Source: Candidatus Omnitrophota bacterium
Lineage (GTDB): Bacteria > Omnitrophota > Gorgyraeia > B26-G9
NCBI GenBank assembly: GCA_028718845.1
Contig: JAQULA010000113.1
Span: 1 to 5,900, forward strand
Direction: 5' to 3'
DNA length: 5,900 nt
Shown: piece by piece, positions 1 to 5,897 of the stretch
Layout: each line of letters opens with the position of its first letter
Position numbering within the stretch: the first letter of the stretch is position 1
Program-made: the position numbers and the translations under genes
Notes under the pieces: generated by a model
The model's database searches: none
What the model was told of the DNA's origin: nothing
The model's input: the letters and a program-made list of their open reading frames with translations, nothing else

Positions 1-304
1 GGCCCTTTTTATCTTTCTCTTTCCGGTACGTGGCAAGCACAGTAGCTTCGTTTTTTATCTCCTGCAGGGAAATCTTGACGGCTTCGCCTTTTTTGTCCTT
101 GATAACCAGCATCGACTCTCCCTTGGACTTAAATTCGGCATAATCGATCTTACCCACCACGCCGGCAACATCGGCGGATTGCATGCTGCTGGAGGTAATC
201 ACCGGCGCCGCCGGTTTTACATTTTCGGCTAAAACGCGGGCATACAGCGAACAAAAAATCACGGTAGTAAACACGACAGCCGCACACATTTTCTTTGGGG
301 TCAT
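1..304 (-). CDS. Small exported protein, function unknown (3' end outside window)
   Basis: This partial gene starts at ATG 304-302 and is open to the window edge, giving 101 residues without a stop. The start is secure: a consensus AAGGAGG lies 5 nt upstream, and a near-consensus promoter sits about 30 nt before that. Residues 1-25 look like a Sec signal peptide, with KK at 4-5, a hydrophobic stretch about 8-20 (AAVVFTTVIFCSLYA) and a likely cleavage near residue 25 (VLA-EN). A short linker rich in P, A and S follows. From about residue 45 there is a beta-rich charged segment containing VVGKIDYAEF and MLVIKDKKGEAVKISLQE. That pattern suggests a small OB-like or beta-barrel exported domain of the kind with repeated G-x-V-x-x-I-D and V-K-D-x-x-G turns. 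I do not recognise a named family, and the periplasmic or surface location is inferred from the signal peptide alone. Confidence 0.8.
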   Translation of the reverse strand, partial: MTPKKMCAAVVFTTVIFCSLYARVLAENVKPAAPVITSSSMQSADVAGVVGKIDYAEFKSKGESMLVIKDKKGEAVKISLQEIKNEATVLATYRKEKDKKG

Positions 305-309
305 ACTTT

Positions 310-316
310 CCTCCTT
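310..316 (-). promoter_or_regulatory. Consensus Shine-Dalgarno site for the 1-304 gene
   Basis: The minus strand reads AAGGAGG, followed by 5 nt (AAAGT) and then ATG. It is the best ribosome binding site in the window and fixes the start of the exported-protein gene. Confidence 0.85.
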
Positions 317-335
317 GTGATAAAAAGTTATTTTA

Positions 336-364
336 AGTATAGCATTATTCAAAAATAAGGTCAA
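336..364 (-). promoter_or_regulatory. Sigma70-type promoter for the 1-304 gene
   Basis: On the minus strand the -35 is TTGACC (364-359), the spacer is exactly 17 bp, and the -10 is TATACT (341-336) preceded by TG one base upstream (TGCTATACT, an extended -10). The start site would fall near 329-330, giving a leader of about 25 nt that contains the AAGGAGG site. Both hexamers match the consensus at five of six positions. The prediction comes from motif reading only. The AT-rich sequence around it (317-372) fits a promoter. Confidence 0.75.
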
Positions 365-412
365 GACATTAGAAAAACCCAGGCGGCAGAACTTTAGAAC
401 CCCAAAACCCGG

Positions 413-823
413 CTAAAATTGCCTTTTCCAAAATAATTTAAGCCGTTCATCGGCCGGATCGACCCTTAAATCAACCTTGTAGCGATTAAGATACGGGTCA
501 TCCAATGTATTCAGCCATTCAAAATAATCCATCCCCTTATCCAGTAAATCGGAAATCTGCGGGATATAATATTCGTTGAGAGTAAGCCGGATCGTTTCCG
601 GCGTAATCTTCTTTTTCTCCGGATATCCCGGGGACGGCTTTTCCGGCTCATTCATTGCCGTATGCCAGGATATCGAACAATAGGAGCACTCGGAAATCGT
701 TTCTTCCGGGGCATTATTGGCATGCGCGGAAACGTTTTCCAGCGAAATAAACAATATAAACATACTCCAGAAAACCGCCCGCACCAGTATTTTTCCAGAA
801 TCAGGAGTGACCGTTACCACCAT
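413..823 (-). CDS. Small exported CxxC protein, function unknown
   Basis: The chosen start (ATG 823-821) gives 136 aa. The frame stays open upstream to a GTG at 874, but AGGTGGAG lies 7 nt before the ATG and the GTG has nothing comparable. With the ATG start, residues 11-35 form a signal peptide: K11 and R15, a hydrophobic core (AVFWSMFILFISL), and an AHA signal-peptidase-I-like site at 33-35. The mature part carries Cys46 and Cys49 with His54 (CSYCSISWH), a possible metal site or disulfide. It is not a CxxCH haem motif. A Pro/Lys-rich linker (about 59-74) leads to an acidic and aromatic C-terminal region (about 75-136) containing NEYYIPQI and MDYFEWLNTLDDPYLN, probably mostly helical. The gene follows rlmB by 57 nt with no obvious terminator between them, so co-transcription is likely. 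No family is recognised. A periplasmic role is inferred from the signal peptide. Confidence 0.75.
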   Translation of the reverse strand: MVVTVTPDSGKILVRAVFWSMFILFISLENVSAHANNAPEETISECSYCSISWHTAMNEPEKPSPGYPEKKKITPETIRLTLNEYYIPQISDLLDKGMDYFEWLNTLDDPYLNRYKVDLRVDPADERLKLFWKRQF

Positions 824-830
824 ACTTTTT

Positions 831-838
831 CTCCACCT
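831..838 (-). promoter_or_regulatory. Shine-Dalgarno site that sets the start at 823
   Basis: The minus strand reads AGGTGGAG, then 7 nt (AAAAAGT), then ATG. It supports the ATG at 823 over the upstream in-frame GTG at 874, and it puts the signal peptide at the true N-terminus. Confidence 0.75.
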
Positions 839-880
839 GTGCATACGATAATTCCCGGCCCCCGCCGCCGGCACGTAATT

Positions 881-1603
881 CTAACCGGGCATACGCCGCT
901 GCTTCATGATTTCGTAGCAAAAAATAGCTGTGGCCACAGCGGCATTCAATGAAAGGTCTTTCCCCGGCATCGGTAATGTTACCCGGTAATCGAGTTGCGA
1001 CAGAATCCCCTGACGGATCCCCTCATCTTCGGAACCAACCACAAAACATAACGGAACCGGAAACGTAAACCGGGAAAGGTCTTCTCCCCCGTCAACCACG
1101 CTCCCGACGACCCAATATCCGGCCTGTTTAAGCTGTTCCAGGGCCGGGATAAGGTTGGTCTCCTGCGCAACCGGAACATAATTCTCTCCGCCGCAGGCTA
1201 CCTTCAGCACTGTCTCGTTGATCGCTGCCGAGCGGTGTTTCGGAATGATAAGCGCAAACCTGCCGAAGCATGCCGCGGTCCGCAGTATCGATCCGACATT
1301 CTGCGGGTCGGTAACATTGCTTAAGGCAATGAACACATACTTTTCTTTATCCGGAACATTTATCAGATCATATAAATCCGTATACGAAAACTCTTCAACT
1401 TCGGCAATGACCCCCTGGGCATGATGATGCCCGGCCAATGCCGCGAATTCCCGCTCGGAAATAATCAGGCAGGAAATTCCCCGGCTCCGGGCGGTTTCCC
1501 GAAGCGCGGCAGCATCGCTTTTCCCGGTTAAAAGGATCTTCTTTATGCTCTGCGGCCGGGCCTGAATACGTTCGTTAACCTGATTCTTGCCGTATAAATA
1601 CAT
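881..1603 (-). CDS. rlmB: 23S rRNA 2'-O-ribose methyltransferase, TrmH/SpoU family (RlmB type)
   Basis: This 240-aa protein matches the usual RlmB length. By family knowledge, RlmB uses S-adenosylmethionine to methylate the 2'-OH of a guanosine in the peptidyl-transferase region (G2251 in E. coli 23S rRNA). Residues 1-75 are the SpoU substrate-binding domain, opening YGKNQVNE and ending HHHAQGVIAEVEEF. Residues 88-235 are the SPOUT trefoil-knot catalytic domain with all three signature motifs: motif 1 at 94-110 (LSNVTDPQNVGSILRTA, with the conserved N and R), motif 2 at 188-197 (VVGSEDEGIR) and motif 3 at 210-226 (LPMPGKDLSLNAAVATA, with the SLN loop that binds the cofactor). The start ATG at 1603 has only a weak AGG 5 nt upstream, but the N-terminus aligns with the family. 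Its own promoter lies about 50 nt upstream. The subfamily could instead be another TrmH paralogue, such as a tRNA Gm methylase, but the N-terminal domain favours RlmB. Confidence 0.9.
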   Translation of the reverse strand: MYLYGKNQVNERIQARPQSIKKILLTGKSDAAALRETARSRGISCLIISEREFAALAGHHHAQGVIAEVEEFSYTDLYDLINVPDKEKYVFIALSNVTDPQNVGSILRTAACFGRFALIIPKHRSAAINETVLKVACGGENYVPVAQETNLIPALEQLKQAGYWVVGSVVDGGEDLSRFTFPVPLCFVVGSEDEGIRQGILSQLDYRVTLPMPGKDLSLNAAVATAIFCYEIMKQRRMPG

Positions 1604-1651
1604 AATTACCTGTCATTATTGGAAATACACGCCGGCACTTCAACCCCTATA

Positions 1652-1680
1652 ATTGTAACATAGCGCAAGGAAGCAACCAA
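1652..1680 (-). promoter_or_regulatory. Sigma70-type promoter for rlmB and the downstream CxxC gene
   Basis: The minus strand shows -35 TTGGTT (1680-1675), a 17-bp spacer and -10 TACAAT (1657-1652), with TG one base upstream of the -10 (TGTTACAAT, an extended -10). The start site would be near 1645, leaving a leader of about 42 nt. The -35 is weak and the extended -10 may compensate. The block TATGTTACAAT recurs exactly in the promoter at 5567-5595. The whole gap 1604-1711 holds no gene. It carries this promoter and the untranslated end of the mgtE transcript, in which I see no convincing terminator hairpin. Confidence 0.6.
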
Positions 1681-1711
1681 TAGAAAAATAATGCCTGCAC
1701 CGGAGATGTTT

Positions 1712-3124
1712 TCAGCGCAATATCGGCAAAAAAAGCTGGGCAACTTTAAAGTACAGAATCAACCCGATAACATCGACAACACTTGTGGTAATCGGTCCGG
1801 CCAATACCGCCGGGTCAAGTCCGAATTTTTTGGATAATAACGGCAAGGTAATACCCGTCGCAATCGCCAGCAGCACGATAAGAAACATGGTTACCCCGAC
1901 CACCAGGGCTACCAGCGGATCGCTTTGCAATAAGACGGCCCGGATAAACGCCATTCCCCCCACAATAACGCCCATAAACAATGCCGCAAAAAGCTCCAGT
2001 TTTACCACCCGCTTCACATTATTGAAGCTGACGTCTCCGGTCGCCAGGCCGCGAATGACCGTAATCGAACTCTGCGCGCCGGCATTACCTCCGGTATCAA
2101 GCAGCATCGGAATAAAAAATACCAGCGAGACAACCGTGCTTAACGTATCCTGAAAGGTTTTCAATACCGTTCCGGTCAAGAAATCAAACATAAGCAAAAA
2201 TATCAGCCAACCGGCTCGGCGCTGCACCAGCTCCTTTACCGTAGCCGTAGCATAACTGATTACTTCGCCTTCTCCGGCGGTCATTTTACCGACCTCATAT
2301 ATTTCCTTGGTCGCTTCCCGGTCGATAATATCAACGATATCATCGATTGTGATCACCCCGGACAACTCGTCCTTGGCATTTATCACCGGCGCATTGGTAA
2401 GATCGTAGCGTTTGAACACCTGCGCCACCTCTTCATCCGGGGCCTGGTCGTTGATTTTTATAAAATCGGCATTTTCCATAATATCCTTCAACAGCATATC
2501 CTGCGGCGCCTTGATCAGATCCTGCAGGCCCACTACCCCCAGCAACCGGTGTTCATTATCGGTAACATAAATCGAACCGATATCAAAATCGTTGTCGAAG
2601 CTCAACGAATCCTGCAGCTTTAAAATCGCCGACCGCGCCGACATTTCTCTTTTCAATTCCACATAATCGGTAGTCATCAATGCCCCGGCCGTGCCTTCGG
2701 CATAGGTCATCAATTCACGAACATCCTCGACTTCCTCTTTTTTCATCAATTTAAAGAATTTCTTCATTACTTTTTGAGGAAGGTCTTTAAACAGATTGGC
2801 GCGTTCATCCGGCGACATTTCATTCAATACCTGGACGACATCGGCATTATCAAGATTGTTAAGCAGGAAAGACTGGTCTTCGAACTTTAGCGCTTCAAAC
2901 ACCTCCACCGCCAGACGGAAACTGAACAATTTAAAAATGAGGATCTTCTCCTGATCGGAGAAATTATGCCAGCGTTCGGCGATATCCACCGAAGGGATAT
3001 GCGACAATAACGGTTTGACTTCGGAAAACTTTTTTTCCGACAGCAACGCCCGCAGCTCCGGCACAAACAAAGTGGTCATACTCGGCGCTTTTTTATTATA
3101 TTTTTTGCCGTTTCCGTTAGCCAT
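1712..3124 (-). CDS. mgtE: Magnesium transporter MgtE
   Basis: This 470-aa protein has the full MgtE architecture (about 450 aa is usual). The family forms homodimeric Mg2+-selective channels in the inner membrane that close when cytoplasmic Mg2+ binds the soluble domains. Residues about 22-140 are the helical MgtE-N domain (ADVVQVLNEMSPDERANLFKDL). Two CBS domains follow at about 141-210 (AEGTAGALMTTDYVEL) and 211-275 (TNAPVINAKDELSGVITIDD), then the plug-helix region about 265-290. Five membrane helices run from about 303 to 468. Signature pore motifs are GGNAGAQSSITVIRGLATG (345-363) and DPAVLAGPITTSVVDVIGL (437-455). D450 lies where the pore-lining metal-binding aspartate is expected. The start ATG has a purine-rich AAGAGAG upstream. 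It is the last gene of a three-gene operon, 43 nt after the Na/Pi cotransporter. I see no Mg2+ riboswitch, so control is probably at the shared promoter and by the gating domains. Confidence 0.95.
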   Translation of the reverse strand: MANGNGKKYNKKAPSMTTLFVPELRALLSEKKFSEVKPLLSHIPSVDIAERWHNFSDQEKILIFKLFSFRLAVEVFEALKFEDQSFLLNNLDNADVVQVLNEMSPDERANLFKDLPQKVMKKFFKLMKKEEVEDVRELMTYAEGTAGALMTTDYVELKREMSARSAILKLQDSLSFDNDFDIGSIYVTDNEHRLLGVVGLQDLIKAPQDMLLKDIMENADFIKINDQAPDEEVAQVFKRYDLTNAPVINAKDELSGVITIDDIVDIIDREATKEIYEVGKMTAGEGEVISYATATVKELVQRRAGWLIFLLMFDFLTGTVLKTFQDTLSTVVSLVFFIPMLLDTGGNAGAQSSITVIRGLATGDVSFNNVKRVVKLELFAALFMGVIVGGMAFIRAVLLQSDPLVALVVGVTMFLIVLLAIATGITLPLLSKKFGLDPAVLAGPITTSVVDVIGLILYFKVAQLFLPILR

Positions 3125-3157
3125 GCCTTTTCTCTCTTATGAACACATTCCCGTTTG

Positions 3158-3167
3158 CCGCCGGCGG
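3158..3167. repeat. Perfect 10-bp GC palindrome between cotransporter and mgtE
   Basis: The sequence ccgccggcgg is a perfect inverted repeat directly after the TAA stop of the cotransporter gene. It has no loop of its own and no T-run follows, so it is not an intrinsic terminator. It could form a short stem in mRNA or be chance in a GC-rich stretch. Confidence 0.4.
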
Positions 3168-4808
3168 TTAATGGTGCAATACGTCCCGCTGTCCGGCTAA
3201 TTTCCAGTTCAATTTTCCGATAACCGCCTGAGCCACATTGGTCAGGTGATCGGCGATTTTTTCAAAATTACTGATAATATCCAGGAAAACGATCCCGGAA
3301 AGCACTTTGCATTTTCCGCTGGATAACCGGTTAATGTGATTCTCCCGTAATTGCTGGGTAAGTTTATTGACCTGCTCTTCCAGGGTCAAAACCAATTGCG
3401 CGTCGGTAATCGTATCGGTATCCAAAGAACGAATCACCGCTTTGGTCATCCGGTCGATCAATGAAATCATTTCTCTCAGTTCCTGCTTCGCTTCGGTGGA
3501 AAAAGACAATGATGAGCTGATCTTTCGCTCCGCCAGTTCCATAAGATTTTCCGCATGATCGCCGATACGTTCAATATCATTAATACTGTGCAGCAGCGAA
3601 GGGATTTTATTGGCAATCTCCGGAGAAATTTCATGCTGCATAAGTTCCATAAGATAATTGGTGATCGCCTCCTGTAAATTATCCACCGCGACTTCTTTAT
3701 TGGAGACCCGTTCCAATGATTTAACATCATCATGGAAAAACCCCTGCATCGCGTCATCAACCATACTGCTGGAAAGCTCGCTCATGCGCACCATTTCCTT
3801 AACCGCGGCATCAAACGCGGCGTGCGGGGTAAATAATAAATGTTTTTCAAGATACTTAGGCTGCGTGTCGATCGTCGTGTCTTTTCCCGGCAGGATCCGC
3901 TCGACAATTTTGGCATAAAAAGCGGCAAACGGCAGCAATACCAGGGTTCCCACGATATTGAACAAGGTATGGGCATTGGCGACCTGACGCGCGATATCGG
4001 TAGCGGTCAGCGCGATAATCTTATGATAAAACGGTAGTGTCGGCAAAAAAATAAGCGTGGTGACGATATTGAACAAAACGTGCGCCAAAGCCGCCCGGCG
4101 TGCCGATATCGTCGTTCCCAATGAAGCCAGCACCGCCGTTATACAAGTTCCGATGTTGCAGCCGAAAATCAGGGAAATTGCCGCCTGCAGGTCGAACAAA
4201 CCGGCCGATGCCAAAGCAATAACCATACCGGTAGTTGCGCTGGAACTTTGCAGCAACGCGGTTACCGCCATCCCGGTAAGAATCCCTAAAAACGGATTGC
4301 GGCTGAACGAAACAAAAACATCCTGAACCGCTTTTTCCTTGGCCAGCGGGGTTACCACCGAGGTCATGATCTGCAATCCCAGGAACAAGATACCGAACCC
4401 CAGTAAAAATAAACCGCAATATTTCCAAAAACGCCGGTTGACGAACAGGAACAGGCACGCCCCCAGCGCAATGGTCGGCAATGCATAATCGGTCAGTTTA
4501 AACGCAATGATCTGGGCGGTAATCGTGGTACCGATATTCGCCCCGAAAATAACCCCGATCCCCTGCCGCAGAGTCATGAGCCCGGCATTGACAAACCCGA
4601 CAACCATAACCGTTGTCGCCGAAGAACTTTGAATTAACGCGGTGATACCGGCCCCGACCAAAGTCCCGGTGAATGTGTTTTTGGTCAATGCTTTTAAAAA
4701 TTGCCTTAAGCGGTCCCCGGCAGCTTTTTGCAGTCCTTCCCCCATCAGATGAATGCCGTAAATAAACAGTCCCAATCCGCCGACAACGCTGAACACAAAT
4801 TGCTGCAT
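3168..4808 (-). CDS. Na+/phosphate cotransporter with C-terminal PhoU-like domain
   Basis: This 546-aa protein matches the bacterial Na/Pi cotransporter family (NptA/YjbB type, SLC34-related), which moves phosphate across the inner membrane coupled to Na+. The membrane part (residues 1-305) holds the two inverted repeats typical of the family. Each has a QSSSATT motif (60-66 and 187-193) followed by a G-x-NIGT-x-IT motif (89-97 GANIGTTIT; 216-224 GCNIGTCIT). Paired AHVLFN/AHTLFN segments occur at 242-247 and 279-284. Residues about 325-535 form a cytoplasmic helical PhoU-like domain with two metal-site-like patterns, DIERIGDHAENL (411-422) and NFEKIADHLTNV (514-525). The start ATG is preceded by GGAGGG about 6 nt upstream. 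The gene is second of three, 32 nt after the 217-aa gene and 43 nt before mgtE. The direction of transport (uptake or efflux, as proposed for E. coli YjbB) cannot be read from sequence. Confidence 0.94.
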   Translation of the reverse strand: MQQFVFSVVGGLGLFIYGIHLMGEGLQKAAGDRLRQFLKALTKNTFTGTLVGAGITALIQSSSATTVMVVGFVNAGLMTLRQGIGVIFGANIGTTITAQIIAFKLTDYALPTIALGACLFLFVNRRFWKYCGLFLLGFGILFLGLQIMTSVVTPLAKEKAVQDVFVSFSRNPFLGILTGMAVTALLQSSSATTGMVIALASAGLFDLQAAISLIFGCNIGTCITAVLASLGTTISARRAALAHVLFNIVTTLIFLPTLPFYHKIIALTATDIARQVANAHTLFNIVGTLVLLPFAAFYAKIVERILPGKDTTIDTQPKYLEKHLLFTPHAAFDAAVKEMVRMSELSSSMVDDAMQGFFHDDVKSLERVSNKEVAVDNLQEAITNYLMELMQHEISPEIANKIPSLLHSINDIERIGDHAENLMELAERKISSSLSFSTEAKQELREMISLIDRMTKAVIRSLDTDTITDAQLVLTLEEQVNKLTQQLRENHINRLSSGKCKVLSGIVFLDIISNFEKIADHLTNVAQAVIGKLNWKLAGQRDVLHH

Positions 4809-4814
4809 TATGAA

Positions 4815-4820
4815 CCCTCC
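4815..4820 (-). promoter_or_regulatory. Shine-Dalgarno site of the Na/Pi cotransporter gene
   Basis: The minus strand reads GGAGGG, then TTCATA, then ATG at 4808. The strong site lies in the 32-nt gap after the upstream gene and implies independent translation initiation within the operon. Confidence 0.75.
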
Positions 4821-4840
4821 GCGCTTTGATAAGATCGCCG

Positions 4841-5494
4841 CTATTCGCTCAGTTCACTTTCGATTTTCTTGATAACATCCGCCAATTCATCCAGAACCGG
4901 TCCGGATAAGAATTTATGCATCCCGGCTTCCCGCTTGATCGATTGCAACGTTCCGATCAGACGGCGGACATACTGCGTGCGGCGCTCGGTACGCGCTTCC
5001 TCCGGATCATTTTCCCGCACGGATTTCATCATTGCCCGATAAACGTCTTTTACTTCTTTTTCTTCTTTCCCCTCTTCAAAAACATGCCGCTTCATACGCT
5101 CATAATCGGCAATGGTAAAGTCTTTATTGTTTTTAACCTGCCGCAAGGTATCGACGGCGCCGCAGGAAGGGATCTTATTCGGTTCCACCGTTTCCAGATA
5201 CTCTTTTTTAACGTACTGCGGCTCTTCTTTTTCGAGAAAATAATAGGAGCGGATAAGTTTTATACCGGTTTCTTTGCGAATACCGATTTCCTGGGCGCAA
5301 TAGGCTTCAAAGGTAAGATACCCCCATTCCTTGTACAATTTATCCTTATGCACGGCAATCAGGTATTGCCCCAGCTCCAGCCATGAGCTTTTGAACTGTT
5401 TGGCGCAGGAAAGGATCGAATGCCGCAGGCTTCCCTCCTCGGCCAATGACAAATTTGCTTCGATACGTTCTATCGATTTCGGTGTTTTATACAT
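4841..5494 (-). CDS. Uncharacterised cytoplasmic protein with HTH-like segment, first gene of the transporter operon
   Basis: The chosen start (ATG 5494) gives 217 aa. A longer frame opens at a TTG at 5539, but GGGAG lies 8 nt before the ATG and the extra 15 residues look unstructured. There is no signal peptide or membrane segment. Residues 30-88 are the best-structured part: FKSSWLELGQYLIAVHKDKLYKEWGY, then TFEAYCAQEIGIRKETGIKLIRSYYFL. The TFEAYC...IGIRKETGIKLI stretch resembles the helix-turn-helix-like segments of phage and plasmid proteins (an F-x-x-YC followed by a G-[IL]-x-x-x-x-[AG]-x-x-[IL] helix), so DNA binding is possible. Residues 134-175 are highly charged (KRHVFEEGKEEKEVKD) and probably a helical linker or coiled coil. 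Residues 176-217 form a C-terminal amphipathic helical pair ending IKKIESELSE. The gene leads an operon with phosphate and magnesium transporters, suggesting a regulatory or accessory role. That role is inference only, and I know no named family. Confidence 0.8.
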   Translation of the reverse strand: MYKTPKSIERIEANLSLAEEGSLRHSILSCAKQFKSSWLELGQYLIAVHKDKLYKEWGYLTFEAYCAQEIGIRKETGIKLIRSYYFLEKEEPQYVKKEYLETVEPNKIPSCGAVDTLRQVKNNKDFTIADYERMKRHVFEEGKEEKEVKDVYRAMMKSVRENDPEEARTERRTQYVRRLIGTLQSIKREAGMHKFLSGPVLDELADVIKKIESELSE

Positions 5495-5502
5495 GTGTAC
5501 GA

Positions 5503-5507
5503 CTCCC
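5503..5507 (-). promoter_or_regulatory. Shine-Dalgarno site that sets the start at 5494
   Basis: The minus strand reads GGGAG, then 8 nt, then ATG. It favours the ATG at 5494 over the in-frame TTG at 5539, which has no such site and lies close to the predicted transcription start. Confidence 0.65.
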
Positions 5508-5566
5508 GGTAAGTAAGGACCATGGAAAGAAAGGCACAACCCAGTTTAAGATATAAAAGCAACGTG

Positions 5567-5595
5567 ATTGTAACATATCAATCGAATATTGACAA
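5567..5595 (-). promoter_or_regulatory. Sigma70-type promoter for the three-gene transporter operon
   Basis: The minus strand has -35 TTGTCA (5595-5590), a 17-bp spacer and -10 TACAAT (5572-5567), with TG one base upstream of the -10 (TGTTACAAT). The start site would be near 5560, giving a leader of about 65 nt before ATG 5494. It shares TATGTTACAAT exactly with the rlmB promoter. I see no riboswitch-like fold in the leader. The gap 5540-5675 otherwise contains no gene. Confidence 0.75.
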
Positions 5596-5675
5596 GGGAT
5601 AAAACAGACGCACGAATCGATCACGAACCCACACAAATAAGCATAAATTAAAGCCGGTCAGGTCTTCCTTCTTCT

Positions 5676-5897
5676 CTATGCTATTGCCGCCACCACGCAC
5701 CGCTTAACCTCATCGATGCCCAGCACCGGCAGTTCCAATCCGGCGCGGCGCACCGCCTTACCCATCCGCTGATAGGCCTGAAAAGCAGTCGCCCCTTCGG
5801 TCAGGTTATTATGGCAAAGCGCCGCATATCCCCGCCGGTTGGCGATCTTGAAAATCTTCACCTTTCCCGCGTCAATTTTCTTTAAATTCTTTTTCAT
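5676..5897 (-). CDS. Small basic protein, function unknown
   Basis: This 73-aa frame ends at TAG 5678-5676. The ATG at 5897 lies 3 nt from the window edge, so its ribosome binding site cannot be seen and the true start could lie further upstream. The protein is rich in Lys and Arg with no membrane segment or signal peptide. The central part, about residues 13-56, looks like a folded core: KIFKIANRRGYAALC, NLTEGATAFQAYQRMGKAVRRAGLEL. The NLTEG turn followed by a basic helix (FQAYQRMGKAVRRAG) could bind nucleic acid or a protein partner, but nothing specific can be assigned. There is a single Cys in each of the pairs ALC28 and RC67. It lies upstream of the transporter operon in the same direction, separated by 80 nt and a strong promoter, so it is probably a separate unit. 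Codon use looks like that of its neighbours, which supports a real gene. Confidence 0.6.
   Translation of the reverse strand: MKKNLKKIDAGKVKIFKIANRRGYAALCHNNLTEGATAFQAYQRMGKAVRRAGLELPVLGIDEVKRCVVAAIA

Noticed and set aside
372..412. Possible intrinsic terminator after the CxxC gene (CCGGG...CCTGG then GGGTTTTTC on the minus strand)
   Set aside because: The stem is five pairs with a G-T wobble and a loop of more than 20 nt, too weak to call.
413..823. Haem-binding (c-type cytochrome) motif in the small exported protein
   Set aside because: The motif is CSYCS, not CxxCH; the His is five residues after the second Cys.
662..952. 96-codon plus-strand frame opposite the CxxC gene and the end of rlmB
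   Set aside because: It crosses two minus-strand genes, has no ribosome binding site and shows no recognisable domain.
1785..2153. 122-codon plus-strand frame opposite mgtE
   Set aside because: It is antisense to the conserved MgtE membrane domain, with a low-complexity Thr/Ser/Pro composition and no ribosome binding site.
4021..4458. 145-codon minus-strand frame inside the cotransporter gene
   Set aside because: It is an alternative frame of a clear Na/Pi cotransporter with intact motifs, so it is a shadow.
4916..5386. 156-codon plus-strand frame opposite the 217-aa gene
   Set aside because: Its composition (runs of Phe, HGFHHCP) is the reverse complement of Lys/Glu-rich coding sequence, it has no ribosome binding site, and the minus-strand frame is a credible gene.
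5496..5560. Mg2+ or phosphate riboswitch in the operon leader
   Set aside because: The leader is only about 65 nt, with no long paired elements or known riboswitch core that I can see.
5641..5675. Possible terminator after the 73-aa gene (AAGACC-TGACC-GGCTT, then TTAATTT)
   Set aside because: The stem is short with a bulged A and there is no clean T-run.
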